Assembly (NCBI RefSeq): GCF_001808185.1
Contig: NZ_CP017668.1
Location: 3,162,001-3,226,000 of the forward strand
Length of the DNA stretch: 64,000 nt
Source of the DNA: Jeongeupia sp. USM3
Lineage (GTDB): Bacteria > Pseudomonadota > Gammaproteobacteria > Burkholderiales > Chitinibacteraceae
Direction: 5' to 3'
The notes below the pieces were generated by a model. It saw nothing but the letters and a program-made list of their open reading frames with translations. It did not search any database and was not told where the DNA came from. Position 1 is the first letter of the stretch. Every line of letters starts with the position of its first letter. Made by a program: the position numbers and the translations under genes. Shown here piece after piece: positions 19,788 through 28,490 of this stretch.

Positions 19788-22084
19788 TGCCGGGCCTTGG
19801 CCGGCTTGGCGGGCGCCTTGGGGGCGGGTTTGGCGGCCGGCTTGGCCGTCTTGCGCTGCGCCGCCTTCTCGGCTGCGGCCTTCCGGGCCAGTTCGGCCTC
19901 GTGCGCCCTGGCCTTCGCCGCTTCCTCGGCCTTCTGCCGCTCGAGCAACTGGTGCTTCAGCGCGGCGTAGTCGACGTGATAGCTCGGCGCGGCGATCGGC
20001 CCGGTGAGTTCGATCGGCAGGATCAGCCCGGCCAGACCCTTGAGTTCGGGCACGTCGGGGTTGGCGCCGGCCTTGAGCTTGTAGTCGAGCCGCCCCTCGC
20101 CGAGATCCATGCTGCCGCTGCCGGCCAGCCGCAGCACGCCGGCGCGGACCAGCAGGTCGTTGTTGGTCGCGACGCCGTGCTTGAGCTGCAGCGTGGCATT
20201 CAGCTCCGAAAAGCGCGTCCGGGCTTCGAGGTTGGGCAACTGGGTGACTTCGCCGTTCATCGCCTTGATCTGGCGGCTGGCGGTGCGCAGCAGCGCCTCG
20301 ATGTCGATGCCGCGGACCGAGCCCTTGGACAACTGGACGCGCACGTCGCCGCCGGCGGTCTTGCGCAGGTCGGCGAGCCGGTCGCCGACGGCGCTGACGT
20401 CGAGGTCGAGGTGGCCGCGTCCCTCGAAGCGCGAGGTGTCGAGCAGGTCGGTCAGCAGCATGTTGATGTTCATGTTCGACAGCTTCTGCGTCGCGTGCCA
20501 GCGCGGCTTGCCGCGACCGTTGTCGATTTCGAGTCGGCCGGAGAGCTGGCCGCCGTAGACATTGGCGGCGAGCGGGTCGAGTACGAGCTTGCGGCTCCTG
20601 GCGGTCAGGCCGAGGGCGATGTCGTTGAAGTGCAGCTTGTTCATCGTCAGCTGGCCGATCTTCAACTGGCCCTGCGCGTCGAGCCGGTCCAGCCACTGGA
20701 AGGCCATCGGCGTTGTCGCCGAGACGCCCTTGGCGCCGGCGGCAACCGCCGGCAGATAGGGTGTCAGGTCGAGCTGGGCCAGATCGACGTCGAAGCCGTA
20801 GTGCGGCGTGATGAAGTCGTCGACGTTGAACAGCGCCTTGACCGGCGAGTGATCGAGCGTCCCCCGGCTTTCGAGCCGGATCGTCTCGTTGCGCAGGTTC
20901 AGCGCGGCGGTGCCGGCCAGCGCGAACGGAATCGCGCCGCGCGGCAGCGCCTTGTTGCCGTACTGGCCGGCGAGCTGGTAGCTCGGCAGCCGCGCCAGCG
21001 TGCCGCTGTAAAGCTCGAGCGGGCTGACGAAGTTCAGCGCCAGCGTCTGCTGCTGCGTGATCAGCTCGACGTTGATCCGCGCCTGGTCGGCGCGCATCAG
21101 TCCCTGCAGCGTCCCCGACAGCTGCGGCACCGAGACGCCGGCGGCGAAGCGGCCGCGCGGCCCCTGCATCCGCAGCGCCAGTTTCGGCCGGTCGAGCTGC
21201 ATCGTGCTCTCGGTGACCTTGAGCGCCGGCAGGTTCAGTTCGCCCTGCCAGTCCTGCACGCCGCGGCGGCCGTGTCCGGTGATCTTCAGCTCGCCGCCGG
21301 CGAGCCGCAGCGGTTGCCAGCCGTAGACGAGGTTGCCGACGGCGGTCAGCCCGCTGGCTTCGATGTCGACGCCGGGCTTGCTCGGCCCCTGCTGCTTGAG
21401 CTCGAAGCGCAGGTCGGCGACCGACAACCGGCGCTCCGCCTCGGTGTAGCGCATCGCTGCGCCAACCTCGACGCTGCCGCGCCACCACGGGGTGGCGCCG
21501 TCGCCGATCTGCAACTGGCCGCCGGCCGTGAGCTTGCCGTTCTTCGGGTCGGCGAGGTTGTCGAGGCTGAAGTCGAGGCCCGACAAGGTGCCGTTGACGC
21601 CGACCAGCGCGTCGCGATAGACGAGCTTGGCCTGGTCGAAATGCAGCGCGTCGAGGCGGATGTCGACCTTGCGCGGGTGTGTCGGGTCGGCAAGCAGGTC
21701 TTCGAAGTTGTAGGTGCCGTCGGCAAAGCGCTCGATCGTCAGCTCGGGGCTGTCGATCTCGACCTGGTCGATCACCGGCTTGCCGCGCAGCAGCGGCCAC
21801 AGCGCCAGCCGCACGCGCACGCGGTCGGCGTGCATGAAGCGGGTCTGGGTGTCGGGCTGGGTCAGCGTGACGTCGCCGAGCGTGAACGCCGGGCGGGGCA
21901 GCAGCACGAAGCGGGCATTGCCGGCAACGGTGAGCGTGCGGCGGGTCTCGGACGCGATCTGGCTGGCGAGCGTTTCGCGCAGCACGGTGGCTTCGACAAA
22001 GTACGGCACGATGCCGATCAGCAGCGTCAATCCGGCGATCAGAAGCAGAAAGATCCGGAATGGCCGCGAGTGGCGCAGGTCCAT
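19784..22084 (-). CDS. AsmA-family inner-membrane protein
   Basis: The product is 766 residues. It has an N-terminal membrane anchor (FRIFLLLIAGLTLLIGIVPYFV) followed by a long periplasmic beta-rich region, then the AsmA C-terminal domain. The extreme C-terminus is a Lys/Ala-rich tail (AKPAAKPAPKAPAKPAKARQ). AsmA-like proteins share the bridge-like fold now linked to phospholipid transport between membranes; in E. coli AsmA influences outer-membrane assembly. The start at 22084 has AGGAG 11 bases upstream; the frame is open another 42 codons without support. Gene order asmA-mutY, with a four-base overlap, forms one transcription unit. Confidence 0.88.
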   Translation of the reverse strand: MDLRHSRPFRIFLLLIAGLTLLIGIVPYFVEATVLRETLASQIASETRRTLTVAGNARFVLLPRPAFTLGDVTLTQPDTQTRFMHADRVRVRLALWPLLRGKPVIDQVEIDSPELTIERFADGTYNFEDLLADPTHPRKVDIRLDALHFDQAKLVYRDALVGVNGTLSGLDFSLDNLADPKNGKLTAGGQLQIGDGATPWWRGSVEVGAAMRYTEAERRLSVADLRFELKQQGPSKPGVDIEASGLTAVGNLVYGWQPLRLAGGELKITGHGRRGVQDWQGELNLPALKVTESTMQLDRPKLALRMQGPRGRFAAGVSVPQLSGTLQGLMRADQARINVELITQQQTLALNFVSPLELYSGTLARLPSYQLAGQYGNKALPRGAIPFALAGTAALNLRNETIRLESRGTLDHSPVKALFNVDDFITPHYGFDVDLAQLDLTPYLPAVAAGAKGVSATTPMAFQWLDRLDAQGQLKIGQLTMNKLHFNDIALGLTARSRKLVLDPLAANVYGGQLSGRLEIDNGRGKPRWHATQKLSNMNINMLLTDLLDTSRFEGRGHLDLDVSAVGDRLADLRKTAGGDVRVQLSKGSVRGIDIEALLRTASRQIKAMNGEVTQLPNLEARTRFSELNATLQLKHGVATNNDLLVRAGVLRLAGSGSMDLGEGRLDYKLKAGANPDVPELKGLAGLILPIELTGPIAAPSYHVDYAALKHQLLERQKAEEAAKARAHEAELARKAAAEKAAQRKTAKPAAKPAPKAPAKPAKARQ

Positions 22085-22310
22085 CGGGCGTAGTCTCCTG
22101 CGGCCCGTACCGCGAACCGGTCGCGCAAGGCGCGGTATCGGTGCTGGCAGGGTCGCATATTGTAGGGGCCGCCCCTGGCAAACCGGGTTGCGGCGCGCCG
22201 GCGTTAACAAACAGGCGCGTTTTGAAACGGCGAACGCCCGATTATCACTAAGACCCGTGGGAAATCAAAGTGCTAAGATTTGGCTCTCCCTCCGTCCGCT
22301 TGGCTTTCCC

Positions 22311-22721
22311 ATGCACCAGACCGAAATCAAAGTCCGTGGCTACCATCTCGACCTGTACGGCCACGTCAACAATGCACGCTATCTCGAATTTCTCGAGGAA
22401 GCGCGCTGGGAAACGCTTGAAGCGCACGGCGACCTCGACTGGTTCATGCAGCGCCGGCTGGCGCTGGTCGTCAGCCGCATCGACATCCGCTACAAGCGCC
22501 CGGCGACGATGGGCGACGTGCTGCTGGTCGAAACCCGGTTGGACCGGCTCGACGAGCGCGCCGGCGTCATCGCCCAGCGCATCGTCCGCCAGGACAACGG
22601 CAAGCTCGTTGCCGAGGCCGACGTGACCTTCGCGGTGATCCACCCGGAAACACCGGGCGCGCTGAAGCTCGACGGCGAACTGGCCGAGCGGCTGGCGGTG
22701 CTGGCGGGAGTGGCGGCATGA
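22311..22721 (+). CDS. Hotdog-fold acyl-CoA thioesterase (YbgC/FadM type)
   Basis: The product is 136 residues, the normal size for a 4-hydroxybenzoyl-CoA-thioesterase-like protein. The catalytic segment is YHLDLYGHVNNARYLEF, with Asp and the HVNN turn typical of this family. It likely hydrolyses an acyl-CoA in the cytosol; the chain length is not predictable. Its last codons overlap the next gene's start by four bases (ATGA), so it is the first member of a three-gene operon. Confidence 0.85.
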   Translation: MHQTEIKVRGYHLDLYGHVNNARYLEFLEEARWETLEAHGDLDWFMQRRLALVVSRIDIRYKRPATMGDVLLVETRLDRLDERAGVIAQRIVRQDNGKLVAEADVTFAVIHPETPGALKLDGELAERLAVLAGVAA

Positions 22722-23200
22722 AAAGGCTGCTGGCGATCGCGCTGATCGCGCTGCTGGCCGCCTGCGCCGGCGTGCCGACCTCGTACGAGAAACCGAAGGT
22801 GTCGGTTGCCGGGATCGCGATCAAGGACATCGGCCTGTTCGAGCAACGCTTTACCCTGACCCTGCGCGTGCAGAACCCGAACGACATCTCGGTGCCGGTG
22901 TCGGGGCTGAACGCCAAGCTCGAGGTCAACGGCAAGCCGGTGGCCGACGGCGTGTCGAACGCCAGCGTGACGATTCCGGCGCTCGGCGAGGCGACGGTGC
23001 CGGTCGACATCGTCAGCAACCTCGGCGGGCTGGCGCGGCTGCTCAAGCAGGGCAACGGCGCCGCGCCGTCGTACCGGCTGCACGGCAAGCTGTTCTCGCC
23101 GTGGCGGCCGGGCGGCATCGATTTCGACCAGAAGGGTGATCTGCCGGCGCTCGGCGAGATCCTGCCGGCCGGCGACGCGCCGAAGACCGGGACGTTCTGA
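22718..23200 (+). CDS. Lipoprotein with LEA14-like / WHy domain
   Basis: The product is 160 residues. The lipobox is LLAAC (Cys16), so the mature protein is lipid-anchored. The rest fits a water-stress/hypersensitive-response (WHy, LEA14) beta-sandwich: VQNPNDISVPVSGLNAKLEVNG and a second strand set ending near the C-terminus. Proteins of this type in Gram-negatives are small periplasmic lipoproteins of unknown role, some tied to stress tolerance. It overlaps both neighbours by one to four bases. Confidence 0.8.
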   Translation: MKRLLAIALIALLAACAGVPTSYEKPKVSVAGIAIKDIGLFEQRFTLTLRVQNPNDISVPVSGLNAKLEVNGKPVADGVSNASVTIPALGEATVPVDIVSNLGGLARLLKQGNGAAPSYRLHGKLFSPWRPGGIDFDQKGDLPALGEILPAGDAPKTGTF

Positions 23201-23610
23201 TGGGCGTGATCAGGGCGCTGCTGTGGGCGTCGCTGGTGCTGGTGTTCGTGGCGCTGGCGCTGCTCGCCGGCGTGTTCTTCGGCAAGCGGCTCGCCGATAC
23301 CGATGCGGCGGCGCAGGACGCGCGCATCGCCGCGCTCGGCCGCGAGCTGTCGCAAAGCCGTGGCGAAGTTCACCGGCTCCGTGACGAACTGACGGCGATG
23401 GCCAGCCGGGCCGCCGCCGAGGCCTCCGCGGCCAGCACCGTCGTCGCGGCCGATGCCGTGCAAGCGGCGCCCGCCGTGGCGCCGGTTCGCGAGCCGGCGT
23501 ATCGCCGCTTCGGCAACACGAGCTGCACGCTGTCGGTCGGCGGCGGCGGTGTCGACGACGATTGCGTCGAGTTGCGGCGCATCTCGGCGTCTCAGCCCAG
23601 CGGCAGGTAG
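23200..23610 (+). CDS. Small membrane-anchored coiled-coil protein
   Basis: The product is 136 residues. It has one N-terminal hydrophobic segment (LLWASLVLVFVALALLAGVF), then a heptad-like helix (about 35-75), then a low-complexity Ala/Val stretch and a short tail with two Cys (TSCTLSVGGGGVDDDC). I do not recognise a family. Its ATG overlaps the preceding TGA by one base. Its 3' end overlaps the convergent rsmJ gene by 19 bp. Confidence 0.72.
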   Translation: MGVIRALLWASLVLVFVALALLAGVFFGKRLADTDAAAQDARIAALGRELSQSRGEVHRLRDELTAMASRAAAEASAASTVVAADAVQAAPAVAPVREPAYRRFGNTSCTLSVGGGGVDDDCVELRRISASQPSGR

Positions 23611-24332
23611 GCGTCGAAGCGGGTGCTGTCCCCTAGGTAATCGAAGTTCGGTTTCAGTCCCGCCAGCCACGGCGCGAGCCGCGGCCGCTTGACCACGACA
23701 CGCTGGCGGGCGATGCGCCTTGCCGGCGCGAGCAGCGCATCGGCATCCGGATCGCCGCCGATCAGCGCCTGGAACATCGCCATTTCCTTCTTCGACTTCG
23801 CGCGCTTGTCCGGCTCGGGAAACATCGGGTCGAGAAAGACCACGTCGAACGACTTTGCGTCGGCGTCGATCAGCCATTGCAGCGAATCGGCGTGGACCAG
23901 CGTCATCCGGCCGGCGATCTCCGCCGTTCCGGCATCCAGCGCCGCACGGCGCAAGCCGTCCTCGAGCAGCGCCGCGGCCACCGGGCTGCGCTCGATCAGC
24001 GTGACCGTACAGCCGAGGCTGGCGAGCACGAAGGCATCGCGCCCCTGGCCGGCGGTCGCGTCGAGCACGCCCGGATTCGCACCGCCCTTGAGCCCGACCG
24101 CCTTGGCGACCGGCTGGCCGCGGCCGCCGCCGAACTTGCGCCGGTGCGCCGCGGCGCCTTCAACAAAGTCGACGCAGACGCGCGCCTTGTCGCCGGCCTG
24201 CTGCAGCACCAGCCGGCCGTCCTCGAACGCCAGGTAGTGGCCGCCGGCCGGTGCGTCGTGCACCGGCGCAAAGCCGTAGCGCGCGGCCAGTTCGCCGGCG
24301 ACGGTGTCACCGGCATTCAACAACATCTGCAT
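23592..24332 (-). CDS. rsmJ: 16S rRNA (guanine-1516-N2)-methyltransferase RsmJ
   Basis: RsmJ methylates G1516 of 16S rRNA using S-adenosylmethionine. The 246-residue product has the SAM motif VLDATAGQGRDAFVLASLGC and the target-base motif FLDPMFPEPDKRAKSKKEM, which is diagnostic for this family. I placed the start at 24332 (MQMLLNAGD). The frame is open upstream, but that part falls inside an inverted-repeat element beginning at 24338 and does not read as protein. The native promoter, and perhaps the first codons, appear to have been replaced by the element. Confidence 0.92.
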   Translation of the reverse strand: MQMLLNAGDTVAGELAARYGFAPVHDAPAGGHYLAFEDGRLVLQQAGDKARVCVDFVEGAAAHRRKFGGGRGQPVAKAVGLKGGANPGVLDATAGQGRDAFVLASLGCTVTLIERSPVAAALLEDGLRRAALDAGTAEIAGRMTLVHADSLQWLIDADAKSFDVVFLDPMFPEPDKRAKSKKEMAMFQALIGGDPDADALLAPARRIARQRVVVKRPRLAPWLAGLKPNFDYLGDSTRFDAYLPLG

Positions 24333-24337
24333 TTCAT

Positions 24338-24603
24338 GGAGCCTGTTCAAAGTCTTTTCGCGCCTGCGTTCGGCGTAGTACCGGTGGCGGGCAAGGCGCA
24401 AGTCGCGCCACGGTACGCGTACCGTAAGCGGCTTGCAACGCGGTACGCCGCCGGTAATGCACCGAACCCGCAGTGCCGGGCCGGAAAAAATCATCCACTG
24501 TGTTGCGACTCTTGCCAACAGGTGGTTATCGCCTGTATCGCACGTCTTATGCCTGACTTTTTTCCGGTTCGGCGCAGGCGTGAAAAGGCTTTGAATGGGC
24601 TCC
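24338..24603. mobile_element. MITE-like element with 31-bp terminal inverted repeats
   Basis: The left end (24338-24368, starting GGAGCCTGTTCAAAG) and the right end (24573-24603) are inverted repeats of 31 bp with four mismatches. The 266-bp element codes for no protein. Its interior (about 24390-24453) carries the blocks GGCAAGGCG, GCGC, GTAC-GC-GTAC and GCAACGC also seen in the intergenic repeats at 14873 and 16195. It fills the gap between the rsmJ start (24332) and the mtfA stop (24603-24605). No clear target-site duplication was found. Mobility in trans is inferred from structure only. Confidence 0.75.
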
Positions 24604-25442
24604 TAATACTCCGGTGCCGGGGTCGGGATGGTCACCGGGCCGAAGTTTACCGGCTCGAAGCACGGCCGGTAACGGACGCGCGGCAGCCGCGCCGCCGGAT
24701 CCTGCTTGTAGAACGCCTTGAGCTGCTCGTAGATGGCCGGGTAATGGTCGGTCAGCGCGTGCGGCGTCTCGAAGAAGTATTCGGAGAACACCGCGAAGCA
24801 CTCGGCCGGGTTTTCGGCCGCATACAGGTCGATCGGGCTGTAGAGCTGGTGGTCGGCGCGGCGGCTCAGGTCGTCGAAGGCCAGCGAGAAACTGCGCTTC
24901 CAGCCGGCGTAGTCCATGCCCTTGTGCAGCGGCGGGCAGCCGTTGGCGTCGCCCGAGCGCATGTCGAGCTTGTGGGCGAACTCGTGGATGACGACGTTCC
25001 AGCCGTCGAGCCACGGCGATTCGGACACGTCGAGCCAGGACAGCAGCACCGGGCCGTCGCTGCGCGCCTGGCCGGCGAGTTCCTGCTCGAATTCGTGCAC
25101 CAGGCCAATGTGGTCGGTATAGCGGTCGCGGCTGAGGAACTGCCCCGGGTAGACGATGACCTCGTGCCAGTCGTCGTAGGCGTCGAAGCCGAGATGGAGG
25201 ATGGGCAGCACCGCCTGCGCCGCCAGCAGCACGCGCGCCGCGTCGGCGAGCTCCAGCCCGTTCACCGGGGTGATCGTCTTCTCGGCCAGAAACCACGCGG
25301 CGTGGTCGCGCAGGGTCAGCCGTTCGCTGTCGGACAAGCCGATGAACAGCGGCGCACGCATCACCTGCTGCCACAGCGCATCGGGAATCGGGTTGGCGGC
25401 CAGCAGTCTGGCGCGTTTGCGGGTCTTGAGAAAGCCGAACAT
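24603..25442 (-). CDS. mtfA: MtfA-family zinc metallopeptidase (M90)
   Basis: The product is 279 residues. The zinc-binding motif HEFAH is at 153-157 in WNVVIHEFAHKLDM, followed by a distal acidic region (NPAECFAVFSEYFFE) as in the MtfA family. In E. coli MtfA binds the regulator Mlc and affects glucose-PTS expression. It is cytosolic. The stop codon coincides with the right end of the inverted-repeat element, so the element abuts the 3' end. The gene is divergent from the cyclophilin gene. Confidence 0.9.
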   Translation of the reverse strand: MFGFLKTRKRARLLAANPIPDALWQQVMRAPLFIGLSDSERLTLRDHAAWFLAEKTITPVNGLELADAARVLLAAQAVLPILHLGFDAYDDWHEVIVYPGQFLSRDRYTDHIGLVHEFEQELAGQARSDGPVLLSWLDVSESPWLDGWNVVIHEFAHKLDMRSGDANGCPPLHKGMDYAGWKRSFSLAFDDLSRRADHQLYSPIDLYAAENPAECFAVFSEYFFETPHALTDHYPAIYEQLKAFYKQDPAARLPRVRYRPCFEPVNFGPVTIPTPAPEY

Positions 25443-25649
25443 GCGGTCTCCTTGTTTACCCGTTCAGATGGGCCCGGCAGAAATAGATTCAATGACCGGA
25501 CGGCGCGTATCGACGGTCATCGGCCCGGCCGCAACGCTGGCGAGCCTCGCGCTTGTGGCCCGGCAGCCGCAACGGCAAGCTGCACCCACGCCGGCGCAAG
25601 GCCGGCGGAGCATCCGACAACAAGGCCGCAGGCCACAGGGAGAGACAAG

Positions 25650-26252
25650 ATGAAGCTGCAACTCGTAAGCATGGCGCTGGCGACGGCCGCCGCAACCGGC
25701 AGCGCCGCCGGCCAAATCAATGTGGTGTGCCAGACCACCAAGGGCGCGATCGACATCGTCATCCGCCCGGAATGGAGTCCCAAGGGTGCGGAGCGCTTCC
25801 TGCAACTGGTCGACGCCGGCCACTTCAACCGCGTGCCGTTCTTCCGCTGCATCGACGGCGTGCTGTGCCAGTTCGGCTTTCCGCAATCGAAGGCCGCGGC
25901 AAAAAAATGGCCGGCGATCGCCGACGACCTAAAGCAGCCGGCACTGCGATCGTTCAAGCGCGGCTATATCAGCTTCGCCGGTGCTGGCACTAACTCCCGC
26001 ACCGAACACCTGTTCATCACGCTGGGCGAAAAGGTCGAACACCTCGGCACCCAGCCGTGGGAAACACCGATCGGCTATGTGACACCTGCGTCGATGCAAC
26101 AGACCGTCAGCCGTTTCAACATGAGCTACGGCGATATTCCGCCCTGGGGCAAGGGGCCGGATGTGCAGAAGCTGCAGGCACCGGGGGTGGCCGAGTATCT
26201 GAAACAGAACTACTCGGCGTTGGATTACATCCTGTCGTGCAAGCGGGGGTGA
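25650..26252 (+). CDS. Periplasmic cyclophilin-type peptidyl-prolyl isomerase
   Basis: The product is 200 residues. The start follows GGGAGAG. A short signal peptide (about 20 residues) precedes a cyclophilin domain: TTKGAIDIVIRPEWSPKGAERFLQL, then VPFFRCIDGVLCQFGF, where Arg and Gln match the catalytic FxR...Q pattern. It should catalyse proline isomerisation during folding of exported proteins. The C-terminal 60 residues are unusual and the domain has extra cysteines. Family assignment is good, activity not certain. Confidence 0.82.
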   Translation: MKLQLVSMALATAAATGSAAGQINVVCQTTKGAIDIVIRPEWSPKGAERFLQLVDAGHFNRVPFFRCIDGVLCQFGFPQSKAAAKKWPAIADDLKQPALRSFKRGYISFAGAGTNSRTEHLFITLGEKVEHLGTQPWETPIGYVTPASMQQTVSRFNMSYGDIPPWGKGPDVQKLQAPGVAEYLKQNYSALDYILSCKRG

Positions 26253-26274
26253 GGTTGGTTTTGCTTGGAGGGCT

Positions 26275-26350
26275 ATTTAATGATTAAGCTAAGGGGCGGC
26301 GAAACACCGTCTCGGAGAACGAAGTTAGCGCTTTGAGCGAATTGTTATGC
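26275..26350 (-). other. attC-like site at the 3' end of the DUF2971 gene
   Basis: Read on the minus strand, the gene's stop codon lies inside GCATAACAATTCGCTCAAAGC, close to the TAACAATTCRTTCAAGC start of many integron attC sites. About 76 bases on, the other end reads GCTTAATC and ATTAAAT, a one-base departure from the GTTRRRY core. Placement over the stop codon and length are typical of a gene cassette. The critical G is missing, so the site may be dead. No integrase gene is in the window. Confidence 0.45.
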
Positions 26351-27259
26351 ATCACTTACGCAGTGGTTTATGGGGGTGCGAATCGTCTCGCCATTTTTCA
26401 TTTCTAAACGATATAAGCTGCAAGATGGGTAGATGTCTCGCAATAACTGCTTGATGATCAACTCCGTGTCTGGCGAAATTTTTGTCCCGAGAGTTACCGA
26501 TTCTAGTTCATTAGGATGAAATTTGTAATCACCAAATTGTGAGTCTCCTTCATTTGGGCGCCACGTAATAGCTCGCCATTCTTGTTCGTATGCCCATTCA
26601 GATTTTTTTGTATAGCAAATAGCTCTCATCGTAGATTCTCTCAGCTGCTTGGTATCTCCATAAAGAAGAAAGTCAAGCCCCGCTCCAACTACTGGAGGGC
26701 TTTCAGAGTATCTTGTTTGTTTTGCTTCAAGAAATGGCGTAGACAACTCTGGAATGTGCCTAAATCCTAGAACACACCCCTTATGACCCTCGGCGTAATT
26801 TGCCCACATTGCATCGTTGCTGTGATTGGTTGTGAGACAAATTACCCGTGCAGTGGATAAGAGCGCGCTTCCGATAAAATCACGCAGGCCAGATGCTACA
26901 TAGGTATCTGGGTCTTCATTTCTAGGTGTAGCAAGTGCGGCAATTATTTCTGCGTTAGGAATTTTTTGAATAATTAGCTCTCTTGTGATTCTAAGTAAGA
27001 GTCTTGCGGATGGAGAAAGGGTTGACTCGTCAATATTGGTTTTCTCAGTCGCTATTTTAAGCAGAGTTTCAGGGAATTCTTTAGAAGCTTCGGCAATCGT
27101 TGGCTCAAAGCGTGGCATGCGCTGGAACTCGGCCGGATCGTTGAAAAGCAATGGGCTTGACCATCTTAGGCGAGAGTTCTGTAAGACGATCAAAGCAGTG
27201 TTGGACGAGGTGTACTTATAGAGTTTTTCTGGGTGCGTCATGGTTTTAGTGTGGTGCAT
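26345..27259 (-). CDS. DUF2971 domain protein, probably horizontally acquired
   Basis: The product is 304 residues of DUF2971 type: an N-terminal LYKYTSSNTALIVLQNSRLRWS, then PLLFNDPAEFQRM, and a middle SNDAMWANYAEGHKGCVLGF. Family members are soluble and of unknown function, and often sit in accessory or defence-rich regions. Base composition is markedly AT-richer than the neighbours, with codons rare in the rest of the window. An attC-like sequence overlaps the stop codon. The start is uncertain: Met at 27259 or 27241, neither with a good ribosome-binding site. Confidence 0.8.
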   Translation of the reverse strand: MHHTKTMTHPEKLYKYTSSNTALIVLQNSRLRWSSPLLFNDPAEFQRMPRFEPTIAEASKEFPETLLKIATEKTNIDESTLSPSARLLLRITRELIIQKIPNAEIIAALATPRNEDPDTYVASGLRDFIGSALLSTARVICLTTNHSNDAMWANYAEGHKGCVLGFRHIPELSTPFLEAKQTRYSESPPVVGAGLDFLLYGDTKQLRESTMRAICYTKKSEWAYEQEWRAITWRPNEGDSQFGDYKFHPNELESVTLGTKISPDTELIIKQLLRDIYPSCSLYRLEMKNGETIRTPINHCVSDA

Positions 27260-27392
27260 TACAGGGTAAATAAAGAAATAGGCGACATGTCCGATAACAT
27301 CGACAGAATGCCAATTGCTTTCAGTATTGTTGCGAGTTTACACGTGCGCAGTGCCGAGGCATGCGGTAGCGAGGACGAGTGGTGCGAAATGC

Positions 27393-27425
27393 ATCAAGGC
27401 CGCGCTTGTTGAGCGCGGCCTTGAT
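27393..27425 (-). terminator. Hairpin terminator of the glycosyltransferase gene
   Basis: A perfect 14-bp inverted repeat (27393-27406 and 27412-27425, starting ATCAAGGCCGCGCT) with a 5-base loop, 22 bp after the gene's stop. Only a short T-run follows on the minus strand. Confidence 0.7.
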
Positions 27426-27446
27426 GGGGCGGGTCTGCGGTTGTGC

Positions 27447-28490
27447 TTACTTCGCCGCCTGCATACTCAACTGCAACTCCTGCTGCGCGGCCGGGGTGAA
27501 CGGGTGCAGGTGGGAGAGGAACTGCCGGCTGGCGGCGGCCCACGAGAAGCGTTCGGCGAAGCGGCGGACTTCGTTGCGGTCGATCTTCAATGCGGCAAGG
27601 CAGGCGGCCTGCAGGTCGTCCTGCAGCGCGCCGGGGCCGTCGTTGCCGATGACGTCGATCGGCCCGGTCACCGGGTAGGCGGCCACCGGGCAGCCGCAGG
27701 CCATGGCTTCGAGCAGGACGAGGCCGAAGGTGTCGGTGCGGCTCGGGAACACGAACACGTCGGCGGCGCTGTAGACCTCGGCGAGTTCGTCCTGGCTCAG
27801 CACGCCCAGCCAGTTGACGCCCGGGTACTTGGCCTTGAGCGCGGCGGCGGCGGGGCCGTCGCCGCAGACCCATTTGGAGCCGGGCAGGTCGAGTTCGAGG
27901 AAGGCTTCGACGTTCTTTTCGACCGCGACGCGGCCGACGTAGACGAAGATCGGCCGGCGCGTCTGCAGCTTGTCGCGCGTCACGGGCTTGAAGATGTCGA
28001 GGTCGACGCCGCGCGACCACATCACGGTCTTGGTGAAGCCGCGCGCCTTCAGGTCGTCGACGACGACGCGGGTCGGCGCCATCGTTGCTTCGGCGGCGTT
28101 GTGGAAGCGCGCCAGCCAGCGGTAGGTCCACGCCACCGGAATGCCGAAGCGCAGCTGCACGTATTCGGGGAAGCGCGAATGGTAGGCGGTGGTGAACGGC
28201 AGCTTGTGCCGGATGCAGTACTTGCGCGCGGCCAGGCCGAGCGGGCCTTCGGTGGCGATGTGGATCGCATCGGGGCGGAAGGCCTCGATCCGCGCGGCGA
28301 TCTTCTTGCCCGGCCGCCACGAGAGGCGGATTTCCGGATAAGTCGGGCAGGGGAAGGTGGTGAAGTCCTGCGGCGTGATCAGCTCGACGCTGTGGCCGAG
28401 CTTTTCGAGTTCGCGCCGGGTCTGCTTGAGCGTGCGCACCACGCCGTTGACCTGCGGCTCCCATGCGTCGGTGACGATGAGGATGTTCAT
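27447..28490 (-). CDS. GT4-family glycosyltransferase
   Basis: The product is 347 residues with the two-domain GT-B layout. The N-terminal part begins MNILIVTDAWEPQVNGVVRT, a hallmark of GDP-mannose-dependent alpha-mannosyltransferase relatives. The C-terminal part has the nucleotide-sugar motif FGLVLLEAMACGCPVAAYPV. It probably adds a sugar to a membrane lipid or glycolipid. It overlaps the phosphoesterase gene by four bases, and the pair is a recurrent arrangement in proteobacteria. Donor and acceptor are not predictable. Confidence 0.87.
   Translation of the reverse strand: MNILIVTDAWEPQVNGVVRTLKQTRRELEKLGHSVELITPQDFTTFPCPTYPEIRLSWRPGKKIAARIEAFRPDAIHIATEGPLGLAARKYCIRHKLPFTTAYHSRFPEYVQLRFGIPVAWTYRWLARFHNAAEATMAPTRVVVDDLKARGFTKTVMWSRGVDLDIFKPVTRDKLQTRRPIFVYVGRVAVEKNVEAFLELDLPGSKWVCGDGPAAAALKAKYPGVNWLGVLSQDELAEVYSAADVFVFPSRTDTFGLVLLEAMACGCPVAAYPVTGPIDVIGNDGPGALQDDLQAACLAALKIDRNEVRRFAERFSWAAASRQFLSHLHPFTPAAQQELQLSMQAAK

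Noticed and set aside
19706..22093. A long plus-strand open frame opposite asmA
   Set aside because: It has Arg/Gln/Val-rich, family-free text and mirrors the asmA codons; typical antisense shadow in GC-rich DNA.
24333..24518. Upstream in-frame extension of rsmJ
   Set aside because: It falls inside the inverted-repeat element, reads as basic low-complexity text, and the family N-terminus fits the Met at 24332.
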